Source of the DNA: Deltaproteobacteria bacterium
Lineage (GTDB): Bacteria; Myxococcota_A; Polyangia; Polyangiales; Ga0077539
Direction: 5' to 3'
DNA length: 46,023 bases
Assembly: GCA_016218725.1 (NCBI GenBank)
Contig: JACRDB010000157.1
Coordinates: 1 to 46,023 of the forward strand
Every line of letters starts with the position of its first letter. Positions within the stretch are counted from its first letter, which is position 1. Shown piece by piece: positions 33,005 to 41,285 of the stretch. A program made the translations under genes and the position numbers. The notes beneath the pieces are model-generated. The model saw only the letters and a program-made list of their open reading frames with translations. It was not told the DNA's origin and ran no database searches.

Positions 33005-33047
33005 GCACCGAAGTCCGTCGGTGCGCCCGTGGGTTGACGACGGTCAA
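33005..33047. promoter_or_regulatory. Two inverted repeats in the promoter region of tryptophanase
   Basis: In the 112-base divergent gap, GCACCGA (33005-33011) and TCGGTGC (33018-33024) form one perfect inverted repeat with a 6-base loop. TTGAC (33034-33038) and GTCAA (33043-33047) form a second with a 4-base spacer. They lie 41-83 bases before the tryptophanase ATG, where operators for tnaA or the divergent MpaB gene would be expected. The first could also form an RNA hairpin. No TnaC-type leader peptide was found. Confidence 0.4.
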
Positions 33048-33087
33048 GACGCCTGTGTGGGGTCCGTCGGCAGGTACCGGTCACGTC

Positions 33088-34464
33088 ATGGAGCCCCGCA
33101 CCATCATCGAGCCGTTCCGTATCAAGTCCGTGGAGGCCGTGCGCTTCACCACCCGGGAGGAGCGCGCTGCCGCCCTCCGGGCAGCGGGCTACAACCTCTT
33201 CCGGCTGCGCGCCGAGGACGTGCTGATTGATCTCCTCACGGACTCTGGAACGGGCGCCATGAGCGCCGCCCAGTGGGGCGCCGTGATGCAAGGCGACGAG
33301 TCCTACGCGGGGAGCCGGAGCTTCTACCGCTTCGAGGCCGTGGTGAAGGAGCTCACGGGCCTGAGGCACGTGATCCCCACGCACCAGGGCCGGGCCGCCG
33401 AGCGGATTCTCTTCCACTGCGCGCTCAAGGCTGGGGACATCGTCCCCAACAACAACCACTTTGACACCACCCGCGCCAACATCGAGACCGAAGACGCCGA
33501 GGCCCGGGACCTGGTGATCCCCGAGGGGCGCGTGCCGGCGCTCCTGCACCCGTTCAAGGGCAACGTGGACCTCGGCGCGCTGGAGCGCCTGCTCTCCACC
33601 GAGGGCCCTCGGGTGCCGCTGGTGATGGTCACCATCACCAACAACTCCGGCGGCGGGCAGCCCGTGTCCCTGGAGAACCTCCGAGGGGTAAGGGCCCTCT
33701 GTGACCGCTACCGCAAGCCCCTGTTCCTCGACGCGTGCCGCTTCGCGGAGAACGCCTGGTTCATCCACACCCGCGAGGCGGGGATGGGTGACCGTAGCCC
33801 GAGGGACATCGCGAGGGAGGTGTTCGCCCTGTGCGACGGCTGCACCATGTCCGCCAAGAAGGATGGCATGGCCAACATCGGCGGGTTCCTCGCCCTGAAC
33901 GACGACGCCCTCGCCGAGCGCGCCCGGAACCTGTTGATCCTGACCGAGGGCTTCCCCACCTACGGGGGCCTGGCGGGCTATGACCTGGAGGCCGTGGCCC
34001 GAGGGCTGGAGGAGGTGACGGACCCTCACTACTTGAGATACCGCGCGCGCTCCATCGAGTACGTTGTGGACAAGCTGGTCGCCGCGGACGTCCCCGTGCT
34101 CCGCCCCGCGGGGGGCCACGCGATCTACCTGGACGCCCGAGGGCTGTGGCCCCACATCCCGCCGCTGGAGTACCCGGGCGTCGCCCTGGCCGACGCGCTG
34201 TACCTTGAGGCCGGCGTCCGGAGCGTGGAGATCGGGTCGCTGATGTTCGGCATGCGCCCGGACGGGGTGGAGGTCCCCGCGGCGATGGAGCTGGTGCGCC
34301 TGGCCATCCCGAGGAGGGTGTACACGCAGTCCCACATGGACTACGTGGCCGAGGCGGTGCTCTCCGTCGCGAAGGGAAAGCCCCCGAGGAGGGGCTACCG
34401 CATCACCGAGGCCCCGAAGGTGCTGCGGCACTTCACCGCGAGGCTCGAGCCGCTGGAGGGGTGA
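33088..34464 (+). CDS. tnaA: Tryptophanase (tryptophan indole-lyase)
   Basis: The 458-aa protein matches the PLP-dependent tryptophanase/tyrosine phenol-lyase family end to end (EPFRIKSVEAV, IDLLTDSGTGAMS, PTHQGRAAE, MSAKKDG with the PLP lysine at about 258). Three positions that separate the two enzymes all favour tryptophanase: Asp126 (as E. coli TnaA Asp137), Val-Glu-Ile in V-R-S-V-E-I-G instead of the phenol-lyase Met-Glu-Arg, and His in L-R-H-F-T-A-R instead of Phe. The expected reaction is L-tryptophan to indole, pyruvate and ammonia in the cytoplasm. The general sequence is nevertheless close to phenol-lyases. It stands alone, with no tryptophan permease gene and no TnaC leader, 97 bases before cas3. 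Confidence 0.92.
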   Translation: MEPRTIIEPFRIKSVEAVRFTTREERAAALRAAGYNLFRLRAEDVLIDLLTDSGTGAMSAAQWGAVMQGDESYAGSRSFYRFEAVVKELTGLRHVIPTHQGRAAERILFHCALKAGDIVPNNNHFDTTRANIETEDAEARDLVIPEGRVPALLHPFKGNVDLGALERLLSTEGPRVPLVMVTITNNSGGGQPVSLENLRGVRALCDRYRKPLFLDACRFAENAWFIHTREAGMGDRSPRDIAREVFALCDGCTMSAKKDGMANIGGFLALNDDALAERARNLLILTEGFPTYGGLAGYDLEAVARGLEEVTDPHYLRYRARSIEYVVDKLVAADVPVLRPAGGHAIYLDARGLWPHIPPLEYPGVALADALYLEAGVRSVEIGSLMFGMRPDGVEVPAAMELVRLAIPRRVYTQSHMDYVAEAVLSVAKGKPPRRGYRITEAPKVLRHFTARLEPLEG

Positions 34465-34504
34465 CGGAGGCCACCGGAGCCGCGTGGTAGGGTCCCGCTG
34501 CGAG

Positions 34505-34541
34505 GTGCTCGGCGTGGTGTCAGACCACCCGCGGGGAGCAC
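34505..34541. promoter_or_regulatory. Nested inverted repeat between tryptophanase and cas3
   Basis: GTGCTC (34505-34510) pairs with GAGCAC (34536-34541). Inside, GTGGT (34514-34518) pairs with ACCAC (34524-34528). The element lies 40 bases after the tryptophanase stop and 21 before the cas3 ATG. It could end the tryptophanase message or serve as an operator for the cas operon. No T run follows it. Confidence 0.4.
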
Positions 34542-34561
34542 GTCATTGGAGGGACGACACC

Positions 34562-37234
34562 ATGGACGGAGCACCGACAGACTTCTGGGGCAAGCTTGAC
34601 CACGACGCCGAGGGCCGGGTCCTACACTGGCACCCGCTCGTAGACCACTGCGCCGACGTAGCCGCATGCGCCTTCGCGCTGCTGGAGCGCTCGCTCCTGC
34701 GCAAGCGCCTCGCCCGCCTCGGGGGCCTTGACGACCTGACCGCCGGACAGGTCGCGCGCCTGGGCGCCCTGGCCGCGATGCACGACCTCGGCAAGACCAA
34801 CCAGGGCTTCCAGGCCCGCACCAACACCCTCGCCCCGAAGATCGGGCACGTCGGTGAGTTCGTCGAGCTCTTCCACGGGAACAACCCCTCCACCGACGGC
34901 GCACGCGAACAGATGATGGCCGCCCTGGAGGCCAACGCCATGGACTCCTGGGTCACGGACGGCTGCGCCGCCGAGGTGCTGCTCGCCTCGGTGTGTCATC
35001 ACGGCAGGCCCGTCCCCTTCGGCACCCGGCGCTTCGACCCGAAGCTCTGGCAGGCCCGCGGTGGCCTCGATCCCTTCGAGGGCATGGGGCGCATCGCCCG
35101 GGCCGCCCGGCGGTGGTTCCCCGAGGCGTGGAACCCCGACGGCGCGCCTCTCCCTGGTAGTCCCGCGTTTCAGCACGCCTTCAGCGGCCTGGTGATGCTC
35201 GCGGACTGGCTCGGGTCGGACACGGACTTCTTCCCCTTCAGCCAACCCGCGGACCCGGACCGCTTCGTGGCCTCCCTCACGCAAGCCCGCACGCTCCTCG
35301 CGAGGATGTTCCTCGACCCCGAGCGCGCCCGCGAGGACGTCCGAGCGCGTGGGGTGGGCTTTTCATGCGTGTCGCCCTACACCCCCAACGCCATGCAGGC
35401 CACGAGTCAGGGACTCCCGTGTGACACTGGAGGCTCCCTCACGGTGCTCGAGGCCGAGACCGGCTCCGGGAAGACCGAGGCGGCGCTGGCCCGCTTCCTG
35501 GTGCTCTTCCACGCGGGCCTGGTGGACGGGATGTACTTCGCCCTCCCTACCCGCACCGCGGCCACGCAGCTCCACGCCCGGGTGACCGCGGCCGTCGCGT
35601 CCATGTTCTCCGAAGGGAACCGCCCCCCCGTGGTCCTCGCCGTCGCCGGGTACCTCAAGGTCGATGACACCACCGGTACGCGCCTGCCCGCCTTCAAGGT
35701 CCTCTGGAACGATGCCCGCGACGGCGACGCCCACGCCCGAGGCTGGGCCGCGGAGAACCCCAAGCGCTACCTCGCCGGGCCCATCGTGGTGGGCACCATC
35801 GACCAGGTGCTCCTCGCCGCGCTCACCACCGAGCACGCCCACCTGCGCGCCACGGCCCTCTCGCGGCAGCTCCTGGTGGTGGATGAGGTCCACGCCTCGG
35901 ACGCCTACATGACCCGAATCCTCCAGGAGGTGCTCAAGGTCCACCGCGACGCCGGCGGCCACGCCCTGCTTATGTCCGCCACCCTCGGCTCCAGCGCCAG
36001 GGTGCCCCTGGTCGAAGGCTCCCTCTGGCGGGACCCTCCACCGCTCGAAGATGCAGTCCGGGCGCCGTACCCCCTCCTGACCCACCGACCCCACGGGGAG
36101 CCCGAGGCGCTGTTCCCGGTCCAGGTCCCAGGGAACCCCAAGCGGGTCTTCGTCGCGCGGGAGCCCTGGCTGGAGGACCCTGGCCGCGTCGCGCAAGAGG
36201 CCCTCGCCGCTGCGCTCAAGGGCGCCCGGGTCCTGGTCGTGCGCAACACCGTCAACGACGCCATCGCCACGCAGGAGGCCCTGGAGCGCCTGACCGCGAG
36301 CACCCCGGGCGCCGAGGCCGTGCTGTTCCGCTGCGAGGGCGTCCCGGCGCCGCACCACGCCCGCTTCGCCTCCGGCGACCGCAAGCGGCTCGACGAGGCC
36401 CTGGAGAGGCGCTTCGGACGCAAGGCGGGCGCTGGGGGCTGCGTGGTCATCGCCACGCAAACGGTGCAGCAAGCACTGGACATCGACGCGGACCTGCTCC
36501 TCACGGACCTGTGTCCGATGGACGTGCTCCTGCAACGCCTCGGGAGGCTGCACCGCCACCCTGATCGCGTGCGCCCCGAGGGCTTCCATGACGCCCACGC
36601 GGTGGTCCTCGTGGACGCGGACTCGGACCTCTCGCGCCTCATCACGAAGACCGGCAGAGCCCAGGGGCGCCACGGCTTCGGGACCGTCTACGAGGACCTC
36701 CGGGTGCTCTTCGCCACGCGGACCCTCCTGGAGAAGCACCCCACCCTGGACATCCCGGGCATGAACCGCAAACTCGTCGAGGGGAGCACCCACCCCGAGG
36801 CCCTCTCGAAGGTGGTGGGTGCGGACGCTCGCTGGAGGAGCCACCAGGTGCAGGTCCTCGGGGCGGAGCGGGGCAAGAGCGTCCAGGCGTCCTTCAACCT
36901 CCTGGATCGCAGCAGGCCCTTCGGCGAGGCCGCCTTCCCGGACGATCTCAACGACCACAGGATCGCGACGCGCCTCGGGCTCAACGACCGGGTGGCCACC
37001 TTCGATCCCCCCGTGGACGGCCCCTTCGGGCGCAGGATCTGGGACCTCCATCTCCCGGCCTGGCTCGTCGGCGACGCCCCGTCAGACGCCGCACCAGAGG
37101 ATGTCACCGTCGTACCGGGTGCGGTTTTTTTCCGCTTTGGGGACCGGGCCTTTCAGTACGATCGCCTCGGCGTCCGGCTGGAGACAGGCCGACCCGCAAC
37201 CACCACCCCAGCAGAGGACCAGGATCATGGCTGA
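34562..37234 (+). CDS. cas3: Cas3 nuclease-helicase, type I-E
   Basis: The ATG at 34562 has GGAGGG eight bases upstream and gives 890 aa. The N-terminal HD nuclease has H-P-L-V-D-H-C-A near 24-31, H-D-L-G-K at 74-78 and C-H-H-G-R-P near 145; S-D-T-D-F-F-P is also typical. The helicase has Walker A E-T-G-S-G-K-T-E at 299-306, D-E-V-H at 441-444, S-A-T-L-G, and Q-R-L-G-R-L-H-R. It degrades the target strand after Cascade binds DNA. The last 8 bases (ATGGCTGA) overlap the cas8e start. Near the end the gene holds a run of seven T (37125-37131) flanked by GCGG and CCGC; loss of one base there would continue into the cas8e frame. Confidence 0.97.
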   Translation: MDGAPTDFWGKLDHDAEGRVLHWHPLVDHCADVAACAFALLERSLLRKRLARLGGLDDLTAGQVARLGALAAMHDLGKTNQGFQARTNTLAPKIGHVGEFVELFHGNNPSTDGAREQMMAALEANAMDSWVTDGCAAEVLLASVCHHGRPVPFGTRRFDPKLWQARGGLDPFEGMGRIARAARRWFPEAWNPDGAPLPGSPAFQHAFSGLVMLADWLGSDTDFFPFSQPADPDRFVASLTQARTLLARMFLDPERAREDVRARGVGFSCVSPYTPNAMQATSQGLPCDTGGSLTVLEAETGSGKTEAALARFLVLFHAGLVDGMYFALPTRTAATQLHARVTAAVASMFSEGNRPPVVLAVAGYLKVDDTTGTRLPAFKVLWNDARDGDAHARGWAAENPKRYLAGPIVVGTIDQVLLAALTTEHAHLRATALSRQLLVVDEVHASDAYMTRILQEVLKVHRDAGGHALLMSATLGSSARVPLVEGSLWRDPPPLEDAVRAPYPLLTHRPHGEPEALFPVQVPGNPKRVFVAREPWLEDPGRVAQEALAAALKGARVLVVRNTVNDAIATQEALERLTASTPGAEAVLFRCEGVPAPHHARFASGDRKRLDEALERRFGRKAGAGGCVVIATQTVQQALDIDADLLLTDLCPMDVLLQRLGRLHRHPDRVRPEGFHDAHAVVLVDADSDLSRLITKTGRAQGRHGFGTVYEDLRVLFATRTLLEKHPTLDIPGMNRKLVEGSTHPEALSKVVGADARWRSHQVQVLGAERGKSVQASFNLLDRSRPFGEAAFPDDLNDHRIATRLGLNDRVATFDPPVDGPFGRRIWDLHLPAWLVGDAPSDAAPEDVTVVPGAVFFRFGDRAFQYDRLGVRLETGRPATTTPAEDQDHG
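37125..37131 (+). other. T7 run in cas3, possible slippage or frameshift site
   Basis: Seven consecutive T interrupt very GC-rich coding sequence 34 codons before the end of cas3 and are bracketed by GCGG and CCGC, which can pair. The cas8e frame is open upstream from before this point (no stop since at least 36819). Skipping one base here would therefore join Cas3 to Cas8e through a linker of about 31 residues rich in Ser, Gly, Pro and Gln. Confidence 0.4.
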
Positions 37235-38765
37235 CCCGCTGTTCGACATCCTCACGGAGGATGTCTTCACCGTCGAGGACCTCGCTGGCACCCGCGCGAA
37301 GCTGTCGCTCCCGGGCGTCCTCGCGCGCCTCGGGGCGGGCACCGACACCGAGTTCTGCGCCCTCCAGGCCCACCAGCAGCACCCGTGGTTCGCCTTCCTG
37401 GTCCAGGTCGCCGCCCTCGCCCTGCACCGCGCTGGAGAGACCTCTCCCGCCCAGAGCGAGGCCCGCTGGAGGGAGCTCCTCCTGGCCCTCACCAACGGCG
37501 CCCGGGAGCCCTGGTGCCTTGTGGTCCCGGACCTCTCGAAGCCGGCGTTCTTCCAACCCCCGGTGCCGGAGGGGAAGCTCGACGACTTCCAGGACCCCAA
37601 CCCCTGCCCGGACACCCGAGACGTGGTCATCATGACCCGCAACCACGACCAGAAGGCCGCCCGCGTCCATCACCCTCGCCCGGAGCACTGGGCCTACTCC
37701 CTCGTGTCCGTCCAGACCATGGACGGCTACCGCGGCGTGGGAAACCACGGCGTCGCCCGTATGAAGGGTGGCTACGGCAGCCGCCCCGGCGTGAGCTTCG
37801 CACCGGACGCCCGCTGGGCCGGGCGCTTCCTGCGCGATGTGGCCATGCTCCTGGAGTCCCGCCCCGCGCTCCTGGAGAAGTACGGGTACGCCGACCACGG
37901 GCACGCCCTCCTCTGGCGCCTCCCCTGGGACGGCAAGCCCGAGAGCGCCCTGGGGCTGCGGGACTGTGATCCCTTCTTCATCGAGACATGCAGGCGCTTC
38001 CGGCTGGTGTTCCAGCAGGGCTCCCTCGCGTCCCGGTTCCGGCCTACCGCCACCGGCCGACTCAAGGGCATCGAGGGCGGCGCCACCGGTGACCCCTGGG
38101 CCCCCGTCGACGCCGACGCCGGCGTGCTCACCATCGGCGAGCGAGGCTTCGATTACCGCAAGACCCAGGAGCTCCTCGCCGCCCAGGACTGGGAGGCCCC
38201 AGGCCTCGAGCTTCGCCCCGAGGACGGAAAAGAGCCCGTGTTCCTCGCGAGGGTCCTCGCCCGGGGGCAGGGCAAGACCGCGGGCCTCCACGAGCGCGCG
38301 GTACGCATCCCACCAAGAATGCGCGCCACCTTCGGCGCCCGCGCGCAGCGAGACCGCCTCGGGATCCTCTCCAGGGCTCGCGTCGAGCGCGCCGGGGAGG
38401 TGCAGAAGAAGGCCCTCTACCCTGCCCTGAAGACCCTGCTCAACGCCGGAGACACGGGCTCCAACCGCGACCTCAAGGACAAGCCCTCGCGCTGGACCGA
38501 ACGCTACGACCGCAGCGTGGACGCATGCTTCTTCGACCAGCTCTGGGACGCCTGGGAAGCTCCCTCCCCCCAGGAGGCCGAGGCCTCCTGGCTCAAGGCG
38601 CTCATCGCCATCGCCCGAGGTGTGCTCGCCCAGGCCCAGGACGAGGTCGCTCTCCCCACGCAACACCGCATGCGCGCCTTCGCGGCCTCGGAGAGGGTCT
38701 TCGAGGGCAGCGCGCGCAAGAACTTCCCGGAAGCCTTCCCACCCAAAGGAGAGAGCAATGGCTGA
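37227..38765 (+). CDS. casA: Cascade large subunit Cas8e (CasA/Cse1)
   Basis: This 512-aa protein is about the usual size for the type I-E large subunit, which recognises the PAM and helps recruit Cas3. The family pattern is visible from the start (F-D-I-L-T-E-D, an early L-x-G-V-L-A segment, then ALQAHQQHPWFAFLVQVAAL) through F-F-Q-P-P-V-P-E-G and the zinc-less central region to the helical end. AGGA lies upstream of the ATG. It overlaps cas3 by 8 bases and cas11 by 8 bases, both with the sequence ATGGCTGA. Codon use is like its neighbours. A fused Cas3-Cas8e is known in some other type I-E systems. Confidence 0.94.
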   Translation: MADPLFDILTEDVFTVEDLAGTRAKLSLPGVLARLGAGTDTEFCALQAHQQHPWFAFLVQVAALALHRAGETSPAQSEARWRELLLALTNGAREPWCLVVPDLSKPAFFQPPVPEGKLDDFQDPNPCPDTRDVVIMTRNHDQKAARVHHPRPEHWAYSLVSVQTMDGYRGVGNHGVARMKGGYGSRPGVSFAPDARWAGRFLRDVAMLLESRPALLEKYGYADHGHALLWRLPWDGKPESALGLRDCDPFFIETCRRFRLVFQQGSLASRFRPTATGRLKGIEGGATGDPWAPVDADAGVLTIGERGFDYRKTQELLAAQDWEAPGLELRPEDGKEPVFLARVLARGQGKTAGLHERAVRIPPRMRATFGARAQRDRLGILSRARVERAGEVQKKALYPALKTLLNAGDTGSNRDLKDKPSRWTERYDRSVDACFFDQLWDAWEAPSPQEAEASWLKALIAIARGVLAQAQDEVALPTQHRMRAFAASERVFEGSARKNFPEAFPPKGESNG

Positions 38766-39306
38766 CCCGTCCTCGGACTCCAACGCGACCTCGCCCTTCG
38801 CCCTGACCGGGCGCCTGGCGGGCGCCCTCGACCAGCTCGCGGAGCACCGCCCCGGTGACCTCGCGGCGCTCCGGCGCATGCGCCTCGGAGACCCGCCGCC
38901 GGCGATCTTCTGGCGATTGTGTGCCTCGCACCTCGACCCCGCTGGAATGCTCCCCGCCGGAGGTGACAAACTCGACATCGCCGAGCGACGCTGGATCACC
39001 CTCCTGGCGGCCCTGGCCGCCAATCAGGGCCTCCATCAGCCCGACACCCGGGCGGGCCAGGGCCTCGCCGCGACGCTCTCCGAGACCCGCTTCCAACGGC
39101 TCCTGCGCGCCCAGGACGACGCCCTCCTGGACACGCTCCGAGGCACCGCCCTGCACCTCGCCGCCGCCCGCCAGCCCCTCGACTGGTCCCAGCTCGTCTG
39201 GCTCGTCCTGAGCGACGGCCGCTGCGATGAGGACCGCGCACGTCGCTGCCTCGCCCGTGACTTCTACGCACAGCTCGAGTCCCTCGATCGCCCCCGCACG
39301 GAGTAG
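38758..39306 (+). CDS. casB: Cascade small subunit Cas11 (CasB/Cse2)
   Basis: The 182-aa protein has a strong ribosome site (AAAGGAGA) before the ATG at 38758. It is all-helical, as expected for Cse2, with the family region G-D-L-A-A-L-R-R-M-R and F-W-R-L near 33-60, and a later helix W-S-Q-L-V-W-L-V-L-S-D. Two copies sit in the belly of Cascade and stabilise crRNA and the displaced DNA strand. Its first four codons (ATGGCTGACCCG) are identical to those of cas8e. Six bases separate its stop from the cas7 ATG. Confidence 0.92.
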   Translation: MADPSSDSNATSPFALTGRLAGALDQLAEHRPGDLAALRRMRLGDPPPAIFWRLCASHLDPAGMLPAGGDKLDIAERRWITLLAALAANQGLHQPDTRAGQGLAATLSETRFQRLLRAQDDALLDTLRGTALHLAAARQPLDWSQLVWLVLSDGRCDEDRARRCLARDFYAQLESLDRPRTE

Positions 39307-39312
39307 TCCATC

Positions 39313-40563
39313 ATGCCAAGGTTCATCCAGGTCCATTTCCTCACGTCGTACCCGTCCAGCCTCCTCAACCGCGACGACGTGGGCTTCGCCAAGCGCATGC
39401 CCTTCGGGGGCACCATTCGCACCAGGGTGTCGTCCCAGTGCCAGAAGCGCCACTGGCGCATGCACCAGGGCGCCCACAACCTCGGGGAGCTCGGCCCCGG
39501 GAGCGTGCGCTCCAGGATCTCCTTCGAGCGCTTCGTCGTGCAGCCGCTGGTGAAGGACGGCGCTTCGCCAGAGCTCGCCCGCGCCGCCGCAAGCGCCCTG
39601 CTCGCGGTGGTCCTCGGGAAGAAGGAAGAGCCCGAGACGGACAAGAAGACGAAGCCGAAGAAGTCCAAGGACGTCGCCGAGCAACCCGCCCTCCCCGCCG
39701 TGGGTGCTCCCGAGCCCAAGGCCGCGGAGACGAAGGCCGTGCAGACCGAGCAGGTCACGGTCTTCGGCCGCCCGGAGCTGGACTTCCTTCGGGGGCTCGC
39801 CGCCACCATCTGCGAGCGCGCGAAGGAGCCCGGCAAGGTCGCCGCCGTCGCCAAGGATGTCTTCGACAGCGACCAGAAGAAGAACCTCGCCGCGCTCCGG
39901 CGGGGCGCCGGCCTCGACGCCGCCCTCTTCGGTCGCATGGTCACCAGTGACATGTTGGCCCGCTGCGACGCAGCCGTGCACGTCGCCCACGCCCTCACGG
40001 TGCACAAGGAGCTCGCTGAGGCGGATTACTTCTCCGCCGTGGATGACCTCCTCCAGGCCGATGGCGACCTCGGCAGCGGTCACATCGGCACCGCGGAGCT
40101 TACCTCGGGGCTCTTCTACGGCTACGTCGCCGTGGACGTGCCGCTCCTGGTCTCCAACCTGGAGGGCTGCAACCGCCAGGACTGGCAGACCGCCGACCGC
40201 ACCCTCGCGGGGGACGTGCTCAAGGCCCTGGTGCACCTGGTGGCCACCGTGTCCCCGGGCGCCAAGCTCGGCTCCACCGCGCCCCACGCGTACGCCTCGC
40301 TGGTGCTGGTCGAGGCCGGGGACGCCCAGCCCCGCACCCTGGCCAACGCCTTCCTCCGCGCCGTGAGCGACCGGGACGACCTCCTGGGCAACGCCTACCA
40401 GGCCCTCGGCGAGCACGTCCGCGACCTGGACCAGGGCTACGGCGCGAGCTGGCAGCGGGCGTTCATGGCCCTGGGACCCAAAGGGCGCCTCGGCGCCGAC
40501 TTCGAGGCAACGACCTCGCTGGAGAAGGTCGCCCTCTGGGTGTCCGACCGGGTGCGGTCGTGA
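39313..40563 (+). CDS. casC: Cascade backbone subunit Cas7e (CasC/Cse4)
   Basis: At 416 aa it is larger than the usual 345-380. The N-terminus is typical (FIQVHFLTSYPSSLLNRDD, then R-M-P-F-G-G-T-I-R-T-R-V-S-S-Q-C-Q-K-R), and the end has the family sequence of the backbone fold. The extra length is a low-complexity insert at about 102-147, rich in Lys, Glu, Pro and Ala (KKEEPETDKKTKPKKSKD). Six copies polymerise along crRNA in Cascade. The insert lies where the family has a variable thumb or helical region, and should protrude from the filament. The stop overlaps the cas5 GTG (GTGA). Confidence 0.95.
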   Translation: MPRFIQVHFLTSYPSSLLNRDDVGFAKRMPFGGTIRTRVSSQCQKRHWRMHQGAHNLGELGPGSVRSRISFERFVVQPLVKDGASPELARAAASALLAVVLGKKEEPETDKKTKPKKSKDVAEQPALPAVGAPEPKAAETKAVQTEQVTVFGRPELDFLRGLAATICERAKEPGKVAAVAKDVFDSDQKKNLAALRRGAGLDAALFGRMVTSDMLARCDAAVHVAHALTVHKELAEADYFSAVDDLLQADGDLGSGHIGTAELTSGLFYGYVAVDVPLLVSNLEGCNRQDWQTADRTLAGDVLKALVHLVATVSPGAKLGSTAPHAYASLVLVEAGDAQPRTLANAFLRAVSDRDDLLGNAYQALGEHVRDLDQGYGASWQRAFMALGPKGRLGADFEATTSLEKVALWVSDRVRS

Positions 40564-41285
40564 TCGAGGCGCTGCTCCTGCGGTTGGACGCGCCGCTGGT
40601 GGCCTTCGGCGGGCCCGCGGTGGACGAGAACCGCACCACCATGGCCTTCCCCGGGCGCTCGCTCCTCACGGGGCTCCTGGGCAATGCCCTGGGCTACGAC
40701 CACCGCGACCACGAGGCCCTCTCGCGGCTCCAACGGCGCCTTCGCCACGCGGTGCGCGAAGACCACCCCGGCGTCCCGCTGGTGGACTACCAGACCGTGG
40801 ACCTCTCGCAGCCCTTCCTCCAGGGAGGCTGGACCACCCGCGGAGCGCCGGAGTCCCGGGGAGGCGCTAGCGCCGAGGGGACCCATATCAAATACGCCCA
40901 CTACCTCGCCGACGCGGTGTTCACCGTGGCCCTCACACTCACCCCCACGGACGAGGCCCCGACCCTCGACGCCTTGGAGGCCGCCCTGCGGTCCCCCGAG
41001 AGGCCGCTCTTCATCGGCCGCAAGTGCTGCCTCCCGTCGTCAACCATGGCGCTCGGGAGGGTGACCGCGGGCTCCCTCGCCGAGGCCCTCCAGCGCGCGC
41101 CCCTGTCCTCGCGCGCTCCTCAGGACGAGCGGTCGTTCCTGGCCTGGTGGCCCGCGGACGAGGCGAGCGAGCTCCCCTCGGAGCTCATCACCGTCACCGA
41201 CGAGCGCGACTGGGACAACCAGATCCACGGAGGGCGCCGCTGGATGCGCCGCGGGAAGCTCACCCTCCAGGGAGGCGCGCCGTGA
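40560..41285 (+). CDS. casD: Cascade subunit Cas5e (CasD)
   Basis: The 241-aa protein starts with GTG overlapping the cas7 stop. It shows the Cas5e pattern: L-L-L-R-L-D-A-P-L-V-A-F-G-G at the start, T-M-A-F-P-G-R-S-L-L-T-G-L-L-G-N-A-L-G after it, V-D-Y-Q-T-V near 75, and P-L-F-I-G-R-K-C-C-L-P (about 150) where the family usually has G-R-K-S-C-P. It binds the 5' handle of crRNA and caps the Cas7 filament. Another four-base overlap (GTGA) joins it to cas6e. Confidence 0.94.
   Translation: MIEALLLRLDAPLVAFGGPAVDENRTTMAFPGRSLLTGLLGNALGYDHRDHEALSRLQRRLRHAVREDHPGVPLVDYQTVDLSQPFLQGGWTTRGAPESRGGASAEGTHIKYAHYLADAVFTVALTLTPTDEAPTLDALEAALRSPERPLFIGRKCCLPSSTMALGRVTAGSLAEALQRAPLSSRAPQDERSFLAWWPADEASELPSELITVTDERDWDNQIHGGRRWMRRGKLTLQGGAP

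Noticed and set aside
32976..33087. A TnaC-like leader peptide before tryptophanase
   Set aside because: No short frame with a start codon, ribosome site and the required Trp residue was found on the + strand.
37121..37135. GCGG-T7-CCGC as an intrinsic terminator inside cas3
   Set aside because: The T run is in the loop, not after the stem, and the stem is only four pairs. It lies inside a coding region upstream of required cas genes.
41024..41281. Upstream extension of cas6e to an earlier start
   Set aside because: That part overlaps cas5 in another frame and is Arg/Pro-rich shadow sequence; the GTG at 41282 gives the proper Cas6e N-terminus.
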